Below, in pieces: positions 20,701 to 24,652 of a stretch of 36,273 bases of DNA. The notes below the pieces were generated by a model. That model was not told where the DNA came from, searched no databases, and was given only the letters and a program-made list of their open reading frames with translations. The DNA comes from an uncultured Planctomycetaceae bacterium (lineage in GTDB: Bacteria; Planctomycetota; Planctomycetia; Pirellulales; Pirellulaceae), in contig CAIYOB010000246.1 in NCBI GenBank assembly GCA_903927685.1, forward strand, positions 1-36,273, in the 5' to 3' direction. The position numbers and the translations under genes are program-made. The first letter of the stretch is position 1, and every line of letters begins with the position of its first letter.

Positions 20701-21180
20701 CGTTTCCGCTTGAGCACCACCGGTGGCTTGTCCACGACCGGCGAAGCCGCCGACGGGGAAGTCGAAGACTATCGCGTGGTCATCATCGCCAATCCGTGGC
20801 AGAATTCGCCGAACGTCTATGACGTCAACAACGACGGCGGCGTCTCGCCCGTAGATGCTCTGCTGTTGATCAATTACATCAACAGCAGCCCGACCAACCC
20901 CTTGCCGCTGCCCAAGCCGGCAGGTTACCCGTTCTACGACGTCAGCGGCGATGGCAACGCCAGCGCACAAGACGTGCTGATGGTGATCAACGAGATCAAC
21001 CGGTTGAATACGCAACAGTCCGGCGAAGGCGAAGGGATGCCTGCGGCGCGGGCTGGCAGCACTCACCTGGATGATGTTCTGAGAAACGAAGAAACATGGC
21101 AGGATGTCCTCGAAGATGTCGGCCGCGTGTTCGCCGATGGCGATGCGGTCGATGACTTCTTCGCGGATTTGGGGAGATAA
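2737..21180 (+). CDS. giant multidomain exported protein, LEPR-XLL N-terminus and dockerin C-terminus
   Basis: One open frame of 6147 codons, preceded by a well-placed GAGG (2728-2731). A basic N-terminus leads into IEALEDRRLMA (33-43), the planctomycete LEPR-XLL-like export motif. Approximate order of domains by residue: Ig-like strands 46-110; two similar units 127-330; matrixin-like domain with degenerate zinc site 574-748; PPC domain 765-872; parallel beta-helix 918-1690; choice-of-anchor L 1718-1958; PPC domains near 2023-2185 and 2245-2375; FEFD modules from 2426; MAM/jelly-roll-like segment 3422-3611; PPC 3748-3905; PPC 4262-4414 interrupted by eight 46-residue ELW repeats (4415-4782); second beta-helix with a VWA domain (4924-5123); four FEFD modules 5401-5735; GEVED 5847-6018; dockerin 6024-6090; acidic tail. 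It is probably a cell-surface or secreted scaffold or adhesin. No single enzymatic role is supported. Confidence 0.92.
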   Translation: MTIGRFRKSSARAKGTFKRREQSRRQESRRGLRIEALEDRRLMATGPQLVGIQPNQGDLLKDGDVLNTAPRELVLHFDEVADIDEATLDAIQVTRAGGDGQFDVATARTDFNTAGQVIVEFRAKSPGDAGNDVALTFTKRNVGKAAPPVITVEGRTIRVELNSTAQNQTTAQALVNAINSNGTAKLLVEAVVVSGPTSTNIATPTINYSPLNLRGGNQASVSSNFNSGGNLDITFTAVQTGAEGNGIRIEVTKVNRGGAGSPTITVNGRTIQIALNSNPGNETTASQLVTVFNANPLARALAVASNTVGSPTTKIGLASTGTAYSPLLLGGANDVALEPGYVGLGDTAREVVFRFAEPLPDDIYRIDIAGTGTAPLRSVNGYALGDTTDDGLDNGQDFARPFELDLGAQVLAVVPQPITRGTNGLLVQATTQIEVYFNDDDLVPALATNPNFYQLIFTNDTAQTTDDVVHKPIAVQYYADSDRAVLTFSRPLHQLGSGSGAFRLRIGTDEAAPAPPTAVDLQTQDAGSSFDTAHTLGSLSGSLLVSSAIEPQVYELALPGASDEPGHRTISEQIQAHLLQPADAENGIATIFYNFRGDYGTDPAGNKLSNLISAEQKARAREAFELWGQAIGVQFVETASQGIVVATGDMRALNPAIATGRGDGVVGLSGLSPVTGQPTVIMDSAENWYVSFGQSDDPLRPYSWFETSLREIGRVLGLGDTSDLPPGTIMGSDPALAYGNTDIPEPVYPGDQDIVHGRNLYRNEGKDIDLYRFEVTQSGVLSAEVMAERLKDASLLDSVIAVYRQSGSQRELIGRNDDYFSKDSFLELTLEPGVYYLGVSAAGNVDYNPAVEDTGFGGVSEGSYELRMTFRPNAGNSLLDVDNALTTGASAISQATSLDGDGDGVPGGVFNYWFRVDATPIIVDKTAASGGNGNLSSPFNTIGAALQVARTGDVVRIVGNGGTDGNLGTPEDNVPYLIGFDLLSRALPDGDTLNVPQGVSVVIDRGAVLKLRRTRIGVGSFDATTNRSGGALQVLGTPRLVDSAGFVVKDSSGNPVSGQVTFTSYNDEVLGGDSNPSNKTTPAAGDWGGIMFRRDLDQTAGRLDWENAGVFLNCVNQADIRYGGGSVVVNQIAQTVSPIHAIDARPTVTFNSITHSADAALSANPDSFEETNFHAPRYQTVPFTSDYTRIGPVIYGNRIVDNSINGLFVRLTIPAGSQLEEMTVSGRWDDADVVHVLAENLRIAGNPGGPVQTLAAPATNLVTLTRQAGGAVPEGIQSYKLTFVDAAGNESPPSDPTSSVLVQVTNTDTGATQNVLLQNLPTTPSGYVSRRLYRSDKSEYVLVAELDAATRTYLDTGTVLGGRLTGSSLSLQSRLHGRLAVDPGTVVKLNGAGIETGVGAQLIAEGLSGSEVIFTALQDDRYGSGGTFATSYRDDLQAGSWTGLYFGPASQASLDHAVLAYGGGVSKVPGNFASFNVVEIQQADARITNSVFEQNADGTGGQASPNRGGRGPNDQAAIFVRGAQPVLVGNEMTANKGPVINIDVNSLNYELLTDPGRSTGGIDRRSQLVANAGPLIRENRLSGNELNGMVVRGGTLTTEGVWDDTDIVHVVLDDTIYVPDFHTYGGLRLESSATQSLVVKLAGDNAGFTATGSELDITDRIGGAMYLLGQPGQPVVLTALNDCSVGAGFTPAGSPQVETALGVCGVPDKPGAGGLGPLVVDQVTTDANLLRDTLLGPGVIPVGDATFVGGTASAGIFSTGLSSIGIDSGVILATGDADVAAGPNTNEFSSGLASGQGDADLDTEFGFVAGGLLATEDTTVLEFDFQLDPTASQDLYFNFVFASEEYNEFANSLFNDVFAFFIDDVNIAFIPGTTTPISINTVNGGFPLGTAPVNPQYYNNNGIFDNGQYLNLLGYDGFTEVFTAQALGIGPGTHHIKLAISDVADTAWDSAVFLQLGSFANVQLGTPPQPGDWRGVQYLENAHDRNVDTVSEWETGNATISGTNDVPGQAQALGTLAPNEKAADDTRRLGFHVRGALNRPTDLDVYSFQATAGTEVWLDIDRTSHALDTVLELVDEQGLVLARSDNSAEEAENPNLLYADPTLSEPLVLNPLDKSVVDSQDRWTANPLDAGMRVVLPGPVGVANTYQVRVRSSSNQLGNLNAGLTTGVYQLQVRLRELDEVPGSTVRMADIRYADTGIEVTGGPSHSPLTGDAAEALDAQGNDTNNDLTTPDNLGNLLTTDRGTLSVAGALANAGDVDWYQFDVQYSAVQTDDPAAPRHTSVAFDIDYADGFARANTNLWVFDATGQLVLVGGDSDTLDDRPVNATQLTEDLSRGSVGALDPFIGPVELPAASTLEPGRYFVAVSSNAQLPQELEQFLVAAPINPLVRLEPVNSVNRIAEDHIAAVGDYNTAEAPTVPVLFGLDDRVTLFIPAGNVLQDGETLTVTNAAGGSMTYEFDADGSVTAGRVAIEYSYSDTATDIGLAAAEVISLNLPPSYGFNDILPDPTADSPVIISDLAVGGGANGQIVLGEFVYVQTLLSEISSTDPFTNQTLVTPITRTTSRVQDPQVRQAAAPGEARATVYISRPAVIDYTLGDVTMFVSEPSFSALNRTEVVSVDAFTGAQETRIGYFGATVSDIAMHPRGYNPATDDGNDGGLFAYSIPDTYPHDDEFTGNYWQINPGLDTQLNVAADIGANVGDDGIETYEEDPTDPGTEIRSDVGTDEGVGIDFNALTFSGQDQGLDDEVRGFAVGNRGDTYVDPITGQVLFSGAYGIPDPVNLLFEFDPDTGEAINPQGVNDKTGAAILTAGGTQIWQRGVLDTTADPFPSGGTNTTVTGVDATTVTTDTLGNLVTIVNIEDGDFFQIDRDGNGVGDVGFEFDTGPEYLIAVNTFNAANPQVLRDGDRFTVDGIVFEFDTGSVIVVTAQNGGQLTDGTLLTITDNAATPSTVTFEFDNNATTAGNVPITFNQTSNQQAIVNAIISAIAGVPNFGVQAVQLPGTNRLTLIGESPNSGAATNATGIAVMGQPGVAGAAIAVPVEENDTEDLIGAAIAGAVNTTAGLLFQAGAAGIRVNFAGALTADFTGVSNPAIFTADGVAGTLNPFRLPIPFLVDDTSQEIADRVYQTIVGTGISATLQGSSVLLDAVSPPAAQPEFICISYGTPPQIGAPGIPDCPLLSGGSAPGGSITGIAFVGRQLYAVSDTGGLFRVTSGAGGAFAPNSAYNVADYIDGSQALLQAVNNVTTVDVLYTTPLTFGDADPDTIIDPDNGFVDAGFVAGGRLLVSGTGSNDGEYTIAAVSPGTITLVAADALVAETVTAGARLQMVTTAPVRFSGLVTGPQNAEDGRYENLLFGITETGRIFAFDTWGRPQAVFANAQYYVDTGVIGAHGVAFSNLDDNLWHATDRRDTAPGHNVLQAFDGSRGTEIQAGNASLYFGFEGPLVQSQFGSNNFSPNTPANTYDFPGGAQGTVISNPLSLEGYSAADKPTLYFDYWLDTENADANGETSLTLPDDLMRDAFRVYISGDDGRWKLLSTNNSDRGGFADDDEFDPFPTQDPVTGLDVAEQPFTRGELFDSANPQAANDPWRQARVDLSPYAGQKNLRLRFDFSTAGGMSSGGRNFTLDLNTAGNELRALSGSELRDGQMFTLTDLVLNPVTDFYERVEVVGFEFDFGPTIVAPTGAAIDDGDRFEIDGTVYEFDLDGSVGVTNSIPHVRVAFTGLETGGELAQLIQDVVTANPPEPVTLQADLIADEADTNDTLATAYPSGLTGKTQTLSGTGYVGDNFSLGANVPVDLDVDLVEVYLDAGDQIVVQTDTQRLATQLDAYLRLFDASGAELAANDNLDPTSPFIRDAKIEYTATERGTYYVGISAAHNRAYSPLAMGSGTAATGQTVSQGYYEFSIVVTDPNGPQRVGNRLNLPNAGSVVITGLPDSFIEGAAGVASGIPNPMADDEPTLPDVPVVPVRLSLTMSNLEVADAIRVALADYLGNGNADAFKSRHESIQIIGYGIGDPGPLGLSGPSDPTTSLPESGLFGDAFGAFNASAGRNGLITAANPGAVRMQDNQHEGAYIDNILIGFASRGEMVTGSSPSASPPFVANTTQAGSEIDEGAYQLEIRQATEYGQTMSSAPTLALFEGFDVNDRLVDGVSLTSASGHFYRDGQTFTLSDGTGAVTFEFEDLTVENGVAADHAAIPFDPSDNDVDMARRIRDAINTAADDGQLAIRALSGDGIFAGSASTSNLVHLSGGARVTVGAATGSSESGQPAPEENDTLPTAIDTGMVAGSREGYRGAGVIGDNPAVRPFGAEIDLFRVELAAGELLTIDIDATELNSPLDSVVRIFDANGAPVLQLDDFGLPVGVSSDDDVGPGEWATIPPTGLVNRDSYLVFTAPADGVYYIGVSGFDNNDYDPRTLGVGSSNPADITFFNGEVYFTAFTPATGRELWKLDSTGTPVLAADIDLTGSSAPAELTVFNNELYFTADSPVTGREIWKLDTAGQASLVVDVFSDGSSAPSDLTVYNNALYFAATTTASGRELWKTTPGGVATEVADIDPFGSSDPADLTVFNNELYFSAFASSTGRELWKVDATGVMANVADLDPNGSSDPAGLTEFNGELYFAATFPATGRELWKVSAFGLPSQLTDIDPAGSSDPAGLQVFNNELYFAATAPLSGRELWKVDAVGNSTLVADIDPAASSEPTDLTVFNNGLYFSATGPTAGRELWQLNASGVASQVADLEAGGSSAPEELSVAGNVLYFSAFTTAAGRELWRLNAAGAVSSVADLDRAERRDGVTGYYEIEIQRPLNANGVGVANYTRSGDANLFRDQGQLVIRDSSISDSAGYGIVVQAGARSATGAPSPGPVRNLAEVNTARLAPSVTVTNNILAYNQAGGIRFSGDPGNPAAVSLQPATVPFGRIVNNTVYGADRNAFQLTPADIVFVIDTSGSMADDVQAIRQQIDEFDTLLMGSGIDPRYGLVTFPGDGATPVQIQDLTDFATFTAVDSPFSTFAVPAGGSKEYGSLAVSEAMNGVDPLTTFTFRPGSQVLTVLFTDEEDDSTAAEFNAALASLRARSAIFFGITLNPDVPNDVDSATNNTAERYGAMAAATGGGLYDIATFARDPLPFFTGFTQAITGVLAATGTTGIVVENNASPTLLNNIVAALETGIRVDATSATTVVGGTVYQGNGTDTLGIATESFPLRVANGVPLFRDPYFGNFYPAPGAPIIDSSVDALEDRLTMVQVSQPLGIAASPIQTPDYDAYGQLRLDDPAVAPPPGLGENVFKDRGAVDRSDFAGPGAKLVYPLDNGSEDRDPNSTMVNLVRTSLDEFSIQLGDGQAPLFGSGVDDASVAANSVRVIQDARELTPGVDFSVWYDFTNNILHIVPLAGVWDLDSNYVIKLQNQDRFLIEARSGEEVADGDSFRLEDAYGNSFTFEYDTGFVLTVPQTYAIQVPLAGGAAGGVGDGDLVTVDYTIGTQTITEVIEFDNNGVIADANYTVASFTALSTQGEVADALVKALKSIGLGLNPANTGAGLVHLGVDGSQTLTVTSATLVPQGGPVGVVDGDTFTVDNGSRLFTFELSTDGVVGTGRVPVRFAMSQTEDTIAQAIAVAVNGQPVGLVARALDGGRVQLGGEVNHQVDVTLSHLQLTGEPGVQLPFGIRIPTEAGSFKDLIADGETFVIRYGGTQTVTFELDSNNTIVDGNVRVPFTSATTTQQLADTLVNTIRDSGLGLFPYNAGNGIVILGGEGYSLDMSLTALYQVGISGQPGALSIPVTPDESFGPEQVADATANAINALGLPGITATADPQTDDVAVQGATSLSGDAVQFYSAIKDLAGNSIIGNQANGETRFTVFIGVGMDYGDAPAPYPTLRENDGARHVVLAGFSLGATVDVNADGQPSVNADGDALDEDGVVFDPTTPLVPSRTFTLTVSTRGITNDVVSFGVLDGWIDFNRDGDWTDAGERILTNVILNKSVLDDNGSITFRTLAAPSWAVPGVSYARFRLSTTGGLSTTGEAADGEVEDYRVVIIANPWQNSPNVYDVNNDGGVSPVDALLLINYINSSPTNPLPLPKPAGYPFYDVSGDGNASAQDVLMVINEINRLNTQQSGEGEGMPAARAGSTHLDDVLRNEETWQDVLEDVGRVFADGDAVDDFFADLGR
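4456..4980 (+). other. matrixin-like domain with destroyed zinc site (domain within the giant CDS)
   Basis: The segment has the shape of a planctomycete matrixin-like metalloprotease: a helix with REAFELWGQ followed by VQFVETA, then the zinc-helix equivalent, and a downstream Met-turn TIMGSD. The zinc-helix region reads LREIGRVLGLGD (residues 709-720), where active relatives have HEIGHxLGLGH. All three zinc-ligand histidines are replaced (Arg, Arg, Asp), each by a single-base change from CAC (CGC, CGC, GAC), while the surrounding residues are kept. The domain is therefore probably a catalytically dead binding or structural module. The family assignment rests on motif memory and was not searched. 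Confidence 0.7.
7890..8610 (+). other. choice-of-anchor L domain (domain within the giant CDS)
   Basis: Residues about 1718-1958 show the typical order of this exported-protein domain: an ILATGDADVAAGPN turn, a strand pair around LEFDFQLDPTAS, the hallmark YFNFVFASEEYNEF, then FNDVFAFFID, a NTVNGG turn, and a closing HHIKLAISDVAD strand. The function of the domain is not established; it occurs in large secreted proteins. It interrupts a beta-helix style segment. VVLTALNDCSVGAGF precedes it and PQPGDWRGVQYLENAHDRN follows it, and these two halves normally lie close together. Confidence 0.7.
15979..17082 (+). repeat. eight tandem 138-bp repeats, ELWxxDGT-type propeller units
   Basis: Eight in-frame units of exactly 46 codons begin at 15979, 16117, 16255, 16393, 16531, 16669, 16807 and 16945. 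Each reads roughly P-x-x-L-x-V-F-N-N-x-L-Y-F-x-A, then GRELWK, a small G-containing turn, VADID and a GSS linker. This matches the ELWxxDGT repeat class expected to form beta-propeller-like blades. The copies differ at many positions, so they are not a recent expansion or an assembly stutter. The array has no spacing irregularity and is flanked by the two halves of a PPC domain. Confidence 0.85.
17506..18105 (+). other. von Willebrand factor A domain (domain within the giant CDS)
   Basis: Residues about 4924-5123 form a VWA (Rossmann-like, metal-dependent ligand-binding) domain. It opens with ADIVFVIDTSGSMADD, the metal-site motif DxSxS starting at Asp4934. A later LTVLFTDEEDDS supplies the usual acidic loop, and the closing helices contain ERYGAMAAATGG. 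The middle Thr of the metal site appears to be replaced by Ser in GGSKEYGSLAV, a conservative change. VWA domains in exported bacterial proteins commonly bind protein ligands. It lies between NNTVYGADRNAFQ and VVENNASPTLLNN, which look like consecutive rungs of one beta-helix. Confidence 0.8.
18937..19940 (+). repeat. four consecutive 'FEFD' modules of an unnamed repeat domain
   Basis: Each module opens with a DGDTFTV-type strand, then a TFEFD- or IEFD-type strand, a small loop, a V-x-V-x-F strand, and a helix of the pattern T-x-x-x-I-A-x-A-(I/L)-x-x-A-I. The four here start near 18955, 19093, 19387 and 19729. Related copies lie near 10027, 11305, 11434, 11527, 13651, 13783 and 15196. I know no Pfam name for it. 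The protein-level similarity is clear by eye (DGxxF, FE[FLY]D and a helix rich in Ala/Ile), while DNA similarity is low, so the copies are old. The role is unknown; the strands suggest a small beta-rich linker or stalk module. Confidence 0.65.
20275..21005 (+). other. GEVED domain followed by dockerin-like EF-hand pair (within the giant CDS)
   Basis: Residues 5847-6018 begin DYGDAPAPYPT and end GEVEDYRVVI, the signature ends of the GEVED domain, with GWIDFNRDGDW between. Residues 6024-6090 hold two calcium-loop motifs, DVNNDGGVSPVD (from Asp6029) and DVSGDGNASAQD (from Asp6068), each followed by a helix (ALLLINYIN, VLMVINEIN). This is the layout of a type I dockerin-like domain. Classical dockerins bind cohesins; in planctomycetes the partner is not established, and no cohesin is seen in this window. 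Confidence 0.85.
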
Positions 21181-21215
21181 GCAGCCGACGGCGGGAACTT
21201 CCCCGGAGATGCTCC

Positions 21216-21278
21216 TTCCAATCCCTACAGGCCGGACCACTGCAAAAAAGCGGATTCCGGTGTGAAACGGGATTGGAA
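21216..21278. other. long inverted repeat between the two LEPR/dockerin genes
   Basis: TTCCAATCCC (21216-21225) and GGGATTGGAA (21269-21278) are perfect 10-base complements. Inside them CCGGA and TCCGG can pair, then CTGC with GCGG, leaving a loop of six A residues. The whole could fold into one nested stem-loop of about 63 bases in the transcript. It lacks a following T run, so it is not a classical rho-independent terminator. It may be an RNA stabiliser, processing site or weak terminator between the genes. Confidence 0.5.
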
Positions 21279-21335
21279 TTGGCAGATAGAATAGGACAGG
21301 CGAGCCTATTCTTCCGAGGATCCGGTACCATCGGC

Positions 21336-23939
21336 ATGAAGCGAATTGTGCGAAACCTGCTTGCGGGCCTGCGCGGTCGTCGGACGTGCGGCGCTGCCCG
21401 TCCCTCAGCCCGTTCGCGGCGCCGCTTGGGCTGCGAATCCTTGGAGGACCGTCGTCTGCTGTCCGCCGCTCCGTATGGAGCCTATCCCGACGACACGGGC
21501 GAATTCATGCTCGGGGACGTGCTCGTCACGGTCGTGTTCATGGAGTCGAACGCGAACGTCAGCCTGGTCAATCCGAACACGGAAAATTGGACGCCGGCCC
21601 TGATTTCGGCTGCCAAGCAGAAGCTTCAAACCGGGGTCGAGTGGTGGGAGCAGACGCTGGCGACGCAGTTCCCCGCTTCGCCGCATGAGTTGAACTTTCA
21701 TTTCGACTTCACGTACGCCGACCAACCGGTTCTGACCAGCTACGAGCCGATCAGCCAATCGTCGGACTACTTCCAGTACTGGATGTACGATTTCCTGAAC
21801 CCGTTGGGCTACAACCAGGGCGGCAGCTTTACCAACGACATCCGGGCCTTTAATCATGCCCAACGGCTGGCTCATGGAACGGACTGGGCCTACACGCTGT
21901 TCGTGGTCAACGACACGAACGACAGCGACAACAAGTTCGCCTACGGCGGCAGTTTTCAGCAGGCGTTTTCGTACGCAGGCGGCCAGTTCATCGTGTCACC
22001 GGTCAGCCGCCCGGCCAGCACGTTTGCGCACGAGACGGGGCACATGTTCTGGGCTCGGGACGAGTACGCCGGGGGCGGTTCGTACAGTGACCGCCGCGGT
22101 TACTACAACACCCAGAACTGGAATGCTTCCGATAATCCCGCCCCCGGCTTCACGCAAGTCGTCAGCATCATGCGGGAAAACCCGCTGGACGCGGCGTACA
22201 ATGCGTACACCAGTTCGCCCTCGTCGCTGGCCATGATCGGCTGGCAAGACTCCGACGGCGACGGCATCTTCGATGTCCTGGACGTGCCGCACACCTTGAG
22301 CGGCAGCGGCTATCTGGATCCGGCTGCGGGCCAGTACCGGTTCGTCGGTTCGTCGTCCGTCCAGACGCTTGCCAACCGGAATCCTTCCGGGCTGCAAGAC
22401 GACATCACCCTGAACAAAATCAGCCGGGCCGAGTATCGCATCGACGGCGGCAGCTGGCAGACGGCCGCCGTCTACGGCACAGCGGTGGCCGAATTGAACT
22501 TGAGTTTCCCCGTGCCGACGGCGGGCGTCCACAGCGTCGAGATCCGGACGGTGGATGCGGTCACCGGCATCACCTCGCCAACCTTCCACGGTGACACGTC
22601 GCGCCCCGCCGTGCTGAACCCCGGCCTCAGCGGCTTCATCTGGAATGACTCGGACAGCGACCAGACGCTGGACAATAGTGAAACCCGCTTGAGCGGCTGG
22701 ACCGTCAGGCTCGTGGACGCCAACGGCTCGCCGCTGAACCTGGTCCAGACGCTGGAACCGGATGGTTATGCCGCCGGGACCGTGCTGAATAGCGTCCATC
22801 CGCAGGCCCGTTTGTCGGTGGTTGGCGACGCGGCGGGCACGGTCATCGCGGCCACCTACGGAACTCAGAAGATCTTCGGCAACCGCAGCTATCAGGGCAC
22901 CAGCCCCACGTGGAAGCAGGCCGGCCTGGGCTTGCGAGCCGATTTCACGGCGCCCGTCACCACCGTCCGCCTGGACGCCATCGGCACGCTGACGGCAGAC
23001 CGGGCTCGACTCGAAGCCTACGATCGCTTCGGGACTTTGCTCGGGCGTTATACGACCGGTCCCCTGGCCAACGGCCAGTTGGAGGTCATGCAGATCCAGG
23101 TGCCGGCGGCGCAGATTGCCTATGTGATCGCCGAAGCGCACAGCGGCAGCGCCGTGCGCTTGGACCGCCTGCGTTGGGGTCCGGAAACCGCCGTGACCAC
23201 AAACGCGCAAGGCGCCTACGCGATGCCCGGCCTGCCCGCCGGCGATTACTTTGTCGAAGCCGTCTCGTCCTCCGGCCAAGTCGCAGCCAACTCGCGCCGT
23301 GAAGTTACTTTGGCCGATGGCGAGACGCTCGGCTCGGTCAACCTGATCGCCCAGAGCGGAACGGTTTCGTGGCAGAATCCTGGGCGGCCCACGGACGTCA
23401 ACGCGGACGGAATCGTGACGGCCCTGGACGCGCTGATCCTGATCAACTACATCAACTCCCACCCCGGCGCCGCGGGTCTTCCCGCCGGCGAAGCACCGCC
23501 GCCTTATCTGGACGTCGACGGAAACAGCCTGATCACCGCCGCCGACGTGCTGGTGGTCATCAACCAGCTGAATAACGCCGCGGTAGCGGCCGGCGGCGAA
23601 TCGTCGGCCTTGACCGAAGTGCCGAGCGAAACGCCTGCGGTGCCCACCCTAGCCCGAAGCGCCAGCGAGTGGGAGCCGTCCCTGCGGGTCCCCATGAGCG
23701 ACACTCCGATCAAGGCCGATTCATCCGGCGGGCTGTCACCCGCGGAGGGTGAAGAACCCGTCGCGTTCGCCTCGGTTCAAGGTTGGCACTCGGCACGTCC
23801 GTTCCCGCGTTCCCCTGGCATGCCGGACGCGACTGCCGTTCAGCGCCGCACGAATCGAGCCCCCGCCAATCAACGGATTAGCCTCGACGACGCACTCGCC
23901 GCGATCCTGGACGGGGAGGATTGGCTGGCATCCGACTGA
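21336..23939 (+). CDS. exported metalloprotease-like protein with LEPR-XLL N-terminus, SdrD_B-like domain and dockerin
   Basis: The 867-residue product starts best at the ATG at 21336; an upstream TTG at 21273 is in frame but lies inside an inverted repeat. A basic, twin-arginine-rich N-terminus leads to CESLEDRRLLSA, the same LEPR-XLL-like motif as the giant protein. Residues about 45-330 form a zinc-peptidase-like domain with HETGHMFWARDEY (His232, Glu233, His236, then Asp/Glu), so the first two zinc ligands and the catalytic Glu are present; the third ligand is not certain. GFIWNDSDSDQTLDN (from about 431) begins an SdrD_B/Cna-B-like domain that closes after NAQGAYAMPGLPAGDY. Two EF-hand loops (DVNADGIVTALD from 687, DVDGNSLITAAD from 726) form a dockerin. 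It lies 155 bases after the giant gene, possibly co-transcribed. The substrate is unknown. Confidence 0.85.
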   Translation: MKRIVRNLLAGLRGRRTCGAARPSARSRRRLGCESLEDRRLLSAAPYGAYPDDTGEFMLGDVLVTVVFMESNANVSLVNPNTENWTPALISAAKQKLQTGVEWWEQTLATQFPASPHELNFHFDFTYADQPVLTSYEPISQSSDYFQYWMYDFLNPLGYNQGGSFTNDIRAFNHAQRLAHGTDWAYTLFVVNDTNDSDNKFAYGGSFQQAFSYAGGQFIVSPVSRPASTFAHETGHMFWARDEYAGGGSYSDRRGYYNTQNWNASDNPAPGFTQVVSIMRENPLDAAYNAYTSSPSSLAMIGWQDSDGDGIFDVLDVPHTLSGSGYLDPAAGQYRFVGSSSVQTLANRNPSGLQDDITLNKISRAEYRIDGGSWQTAAVYGTAVAELNLSFPVPTAGVHSVEIRTVDAVTGITSPTFHGDTSRPAVLNPGLSGFIWNDSDSDQTLDNSETRLSGWTVRLVDANGSPLNLVQTLEPDGYAAGTVLNSVHPQARLSVVGDAAGTVIAATYGTQKIFGNRSYQGTSPTWKQAGLGLRADFTAPVTTVRLDAIGTLTADRARLEAYDRFGTLLGRYTTGPLANGQLEVMQIQVPAAQIAYVIAEAHSGSAVRLDRLRWGPETAVTTNAQGAYAMPGLPAGDYFVEAVSSSGQVAANSRREVTLADGETLGSVNLIAQSGTVSWQNPGRPTDVNADGIVTALDALILINYINSHPGAAGLPAGEAPPPYLDVDGNSLITAADVLVVINQLNNAAVAAGGESSALTEVPSETPAVPTLARSASEWEPSLRVPMSDTPIKADSSGGLSPAEGEEPVAFASVQGWHSARPFPRSPGMPDATAVQRRTNRAPANQRISLDDALAAILDGEDWLASD

Positions 23940-23970
23940 TCCGCGGCCGCCGGGCACGCATTGGTCGACT

Positions 23971-24201
23971 TCATGCCGCATTGTTCGCGGGTGCGACGAT
24001 AATCTGGTTGACACTCTCGTGATCGAACAAATGCGGGATTCCGCCGGGGCCCAGAAACACCGCGGCACCGTCTCGGACAATGAGGGCCCGAGCGTGATCG
24101 ATCTCAATGCGCTCACCGGTGTCCAACTCGCCGGTGAACAGCCGAAAGGGCTGCCGTTCCATCAGGGTGGTGATGGTCTCTTGAAAATGCTCAACCGTCA
24201 T
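23971..24201 (-). CDS. small conserved-looking hypothetical protein (76 aa)
   Basis: The ATG at 24199-24201 has AAGGAG at a good distance upstream, a stronger start signal than most in this window. The 76-residue product, with TLMERQPFRLFTGELDTGERI then HARALIVRDGAAVFLGP, follows the pattern of short planctomycete proteins in which an N-terminal helix with QPFRxF precedes a small beta sheet. No function is known. It converges on the metalloprotease gene, with 31 bases between the stop codons and no clear terminator. Confidence 0.65.
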   Translation of the reverse strand: MTVEHFQETITTLMERQPFRLFTGELDTGERIEIDHARALIVRDGAAVFLGPGGIPHLFDHESVNQIIVAPANNAA

Positions 24202-24426
24202 GCGTGACTCCTTGGCGACAAGTGGACTCGGCCGTGAACCGCGACGCAGACGGCGAAGCGGGCAATCTGGATTCCGTGCGCGAGTGCATTCGCACGTTGG
24301 GATTGCACTTGGCGGACGCGGAGCAGGCCAGGGCAGCTCGCGAGAAAGCAAGCACCGTCATCGGCCGAGCGCGAACCCCGCTGGCTCGTGCTGCCTGAGC
24401 TTGAATCGGCGTCATGCCGAAGACAA

Positions 24427-24452
24427 ACATTCTCTCCGCGCCGAGAGAATGT
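24427..24452. repeat. perfect 10-bp hairpin
   Basis: ACATTCTCTC (24427-24436) and GAGAGAATGT (24443-24452) are exact complements around a six-base loop, CGCGCC. No T run follows on either strand, so it is not an obvious terminator. It could be an operator-like palindrome or a structured element. Confidence 0.6.
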
Positions 24453-24634
24453 TCTGGCCTGTGCACGAAGAACCGGCTGGCCCGTGTGGCCGCCGTTTTT
24501 CTTGCATGCGTGTCAAGGCCGCTGGCTCTCGCTGTAACGCGTCTGTTGCGTTCGCGCTCCGCCGTGCACGCCGGCTCCGAATTCGTGCCAACGAGGCGTC
24601 TAGCGCGCGGCATGGCTGCCGGGTGCCGCGGGTC

Positions 24635-24652
24635 GTTTGCCTGAGGGCAAAC
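24635..24652. repeat. perfect 7-bp hairpin with TGAG loop
   Basis: GTTTGCC (24635-24641) pairs exactly with GGCAAAC (24646-24652) around a four-base loop. There is no T tract next to it. Its function is not known. Confidence 0.5.
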
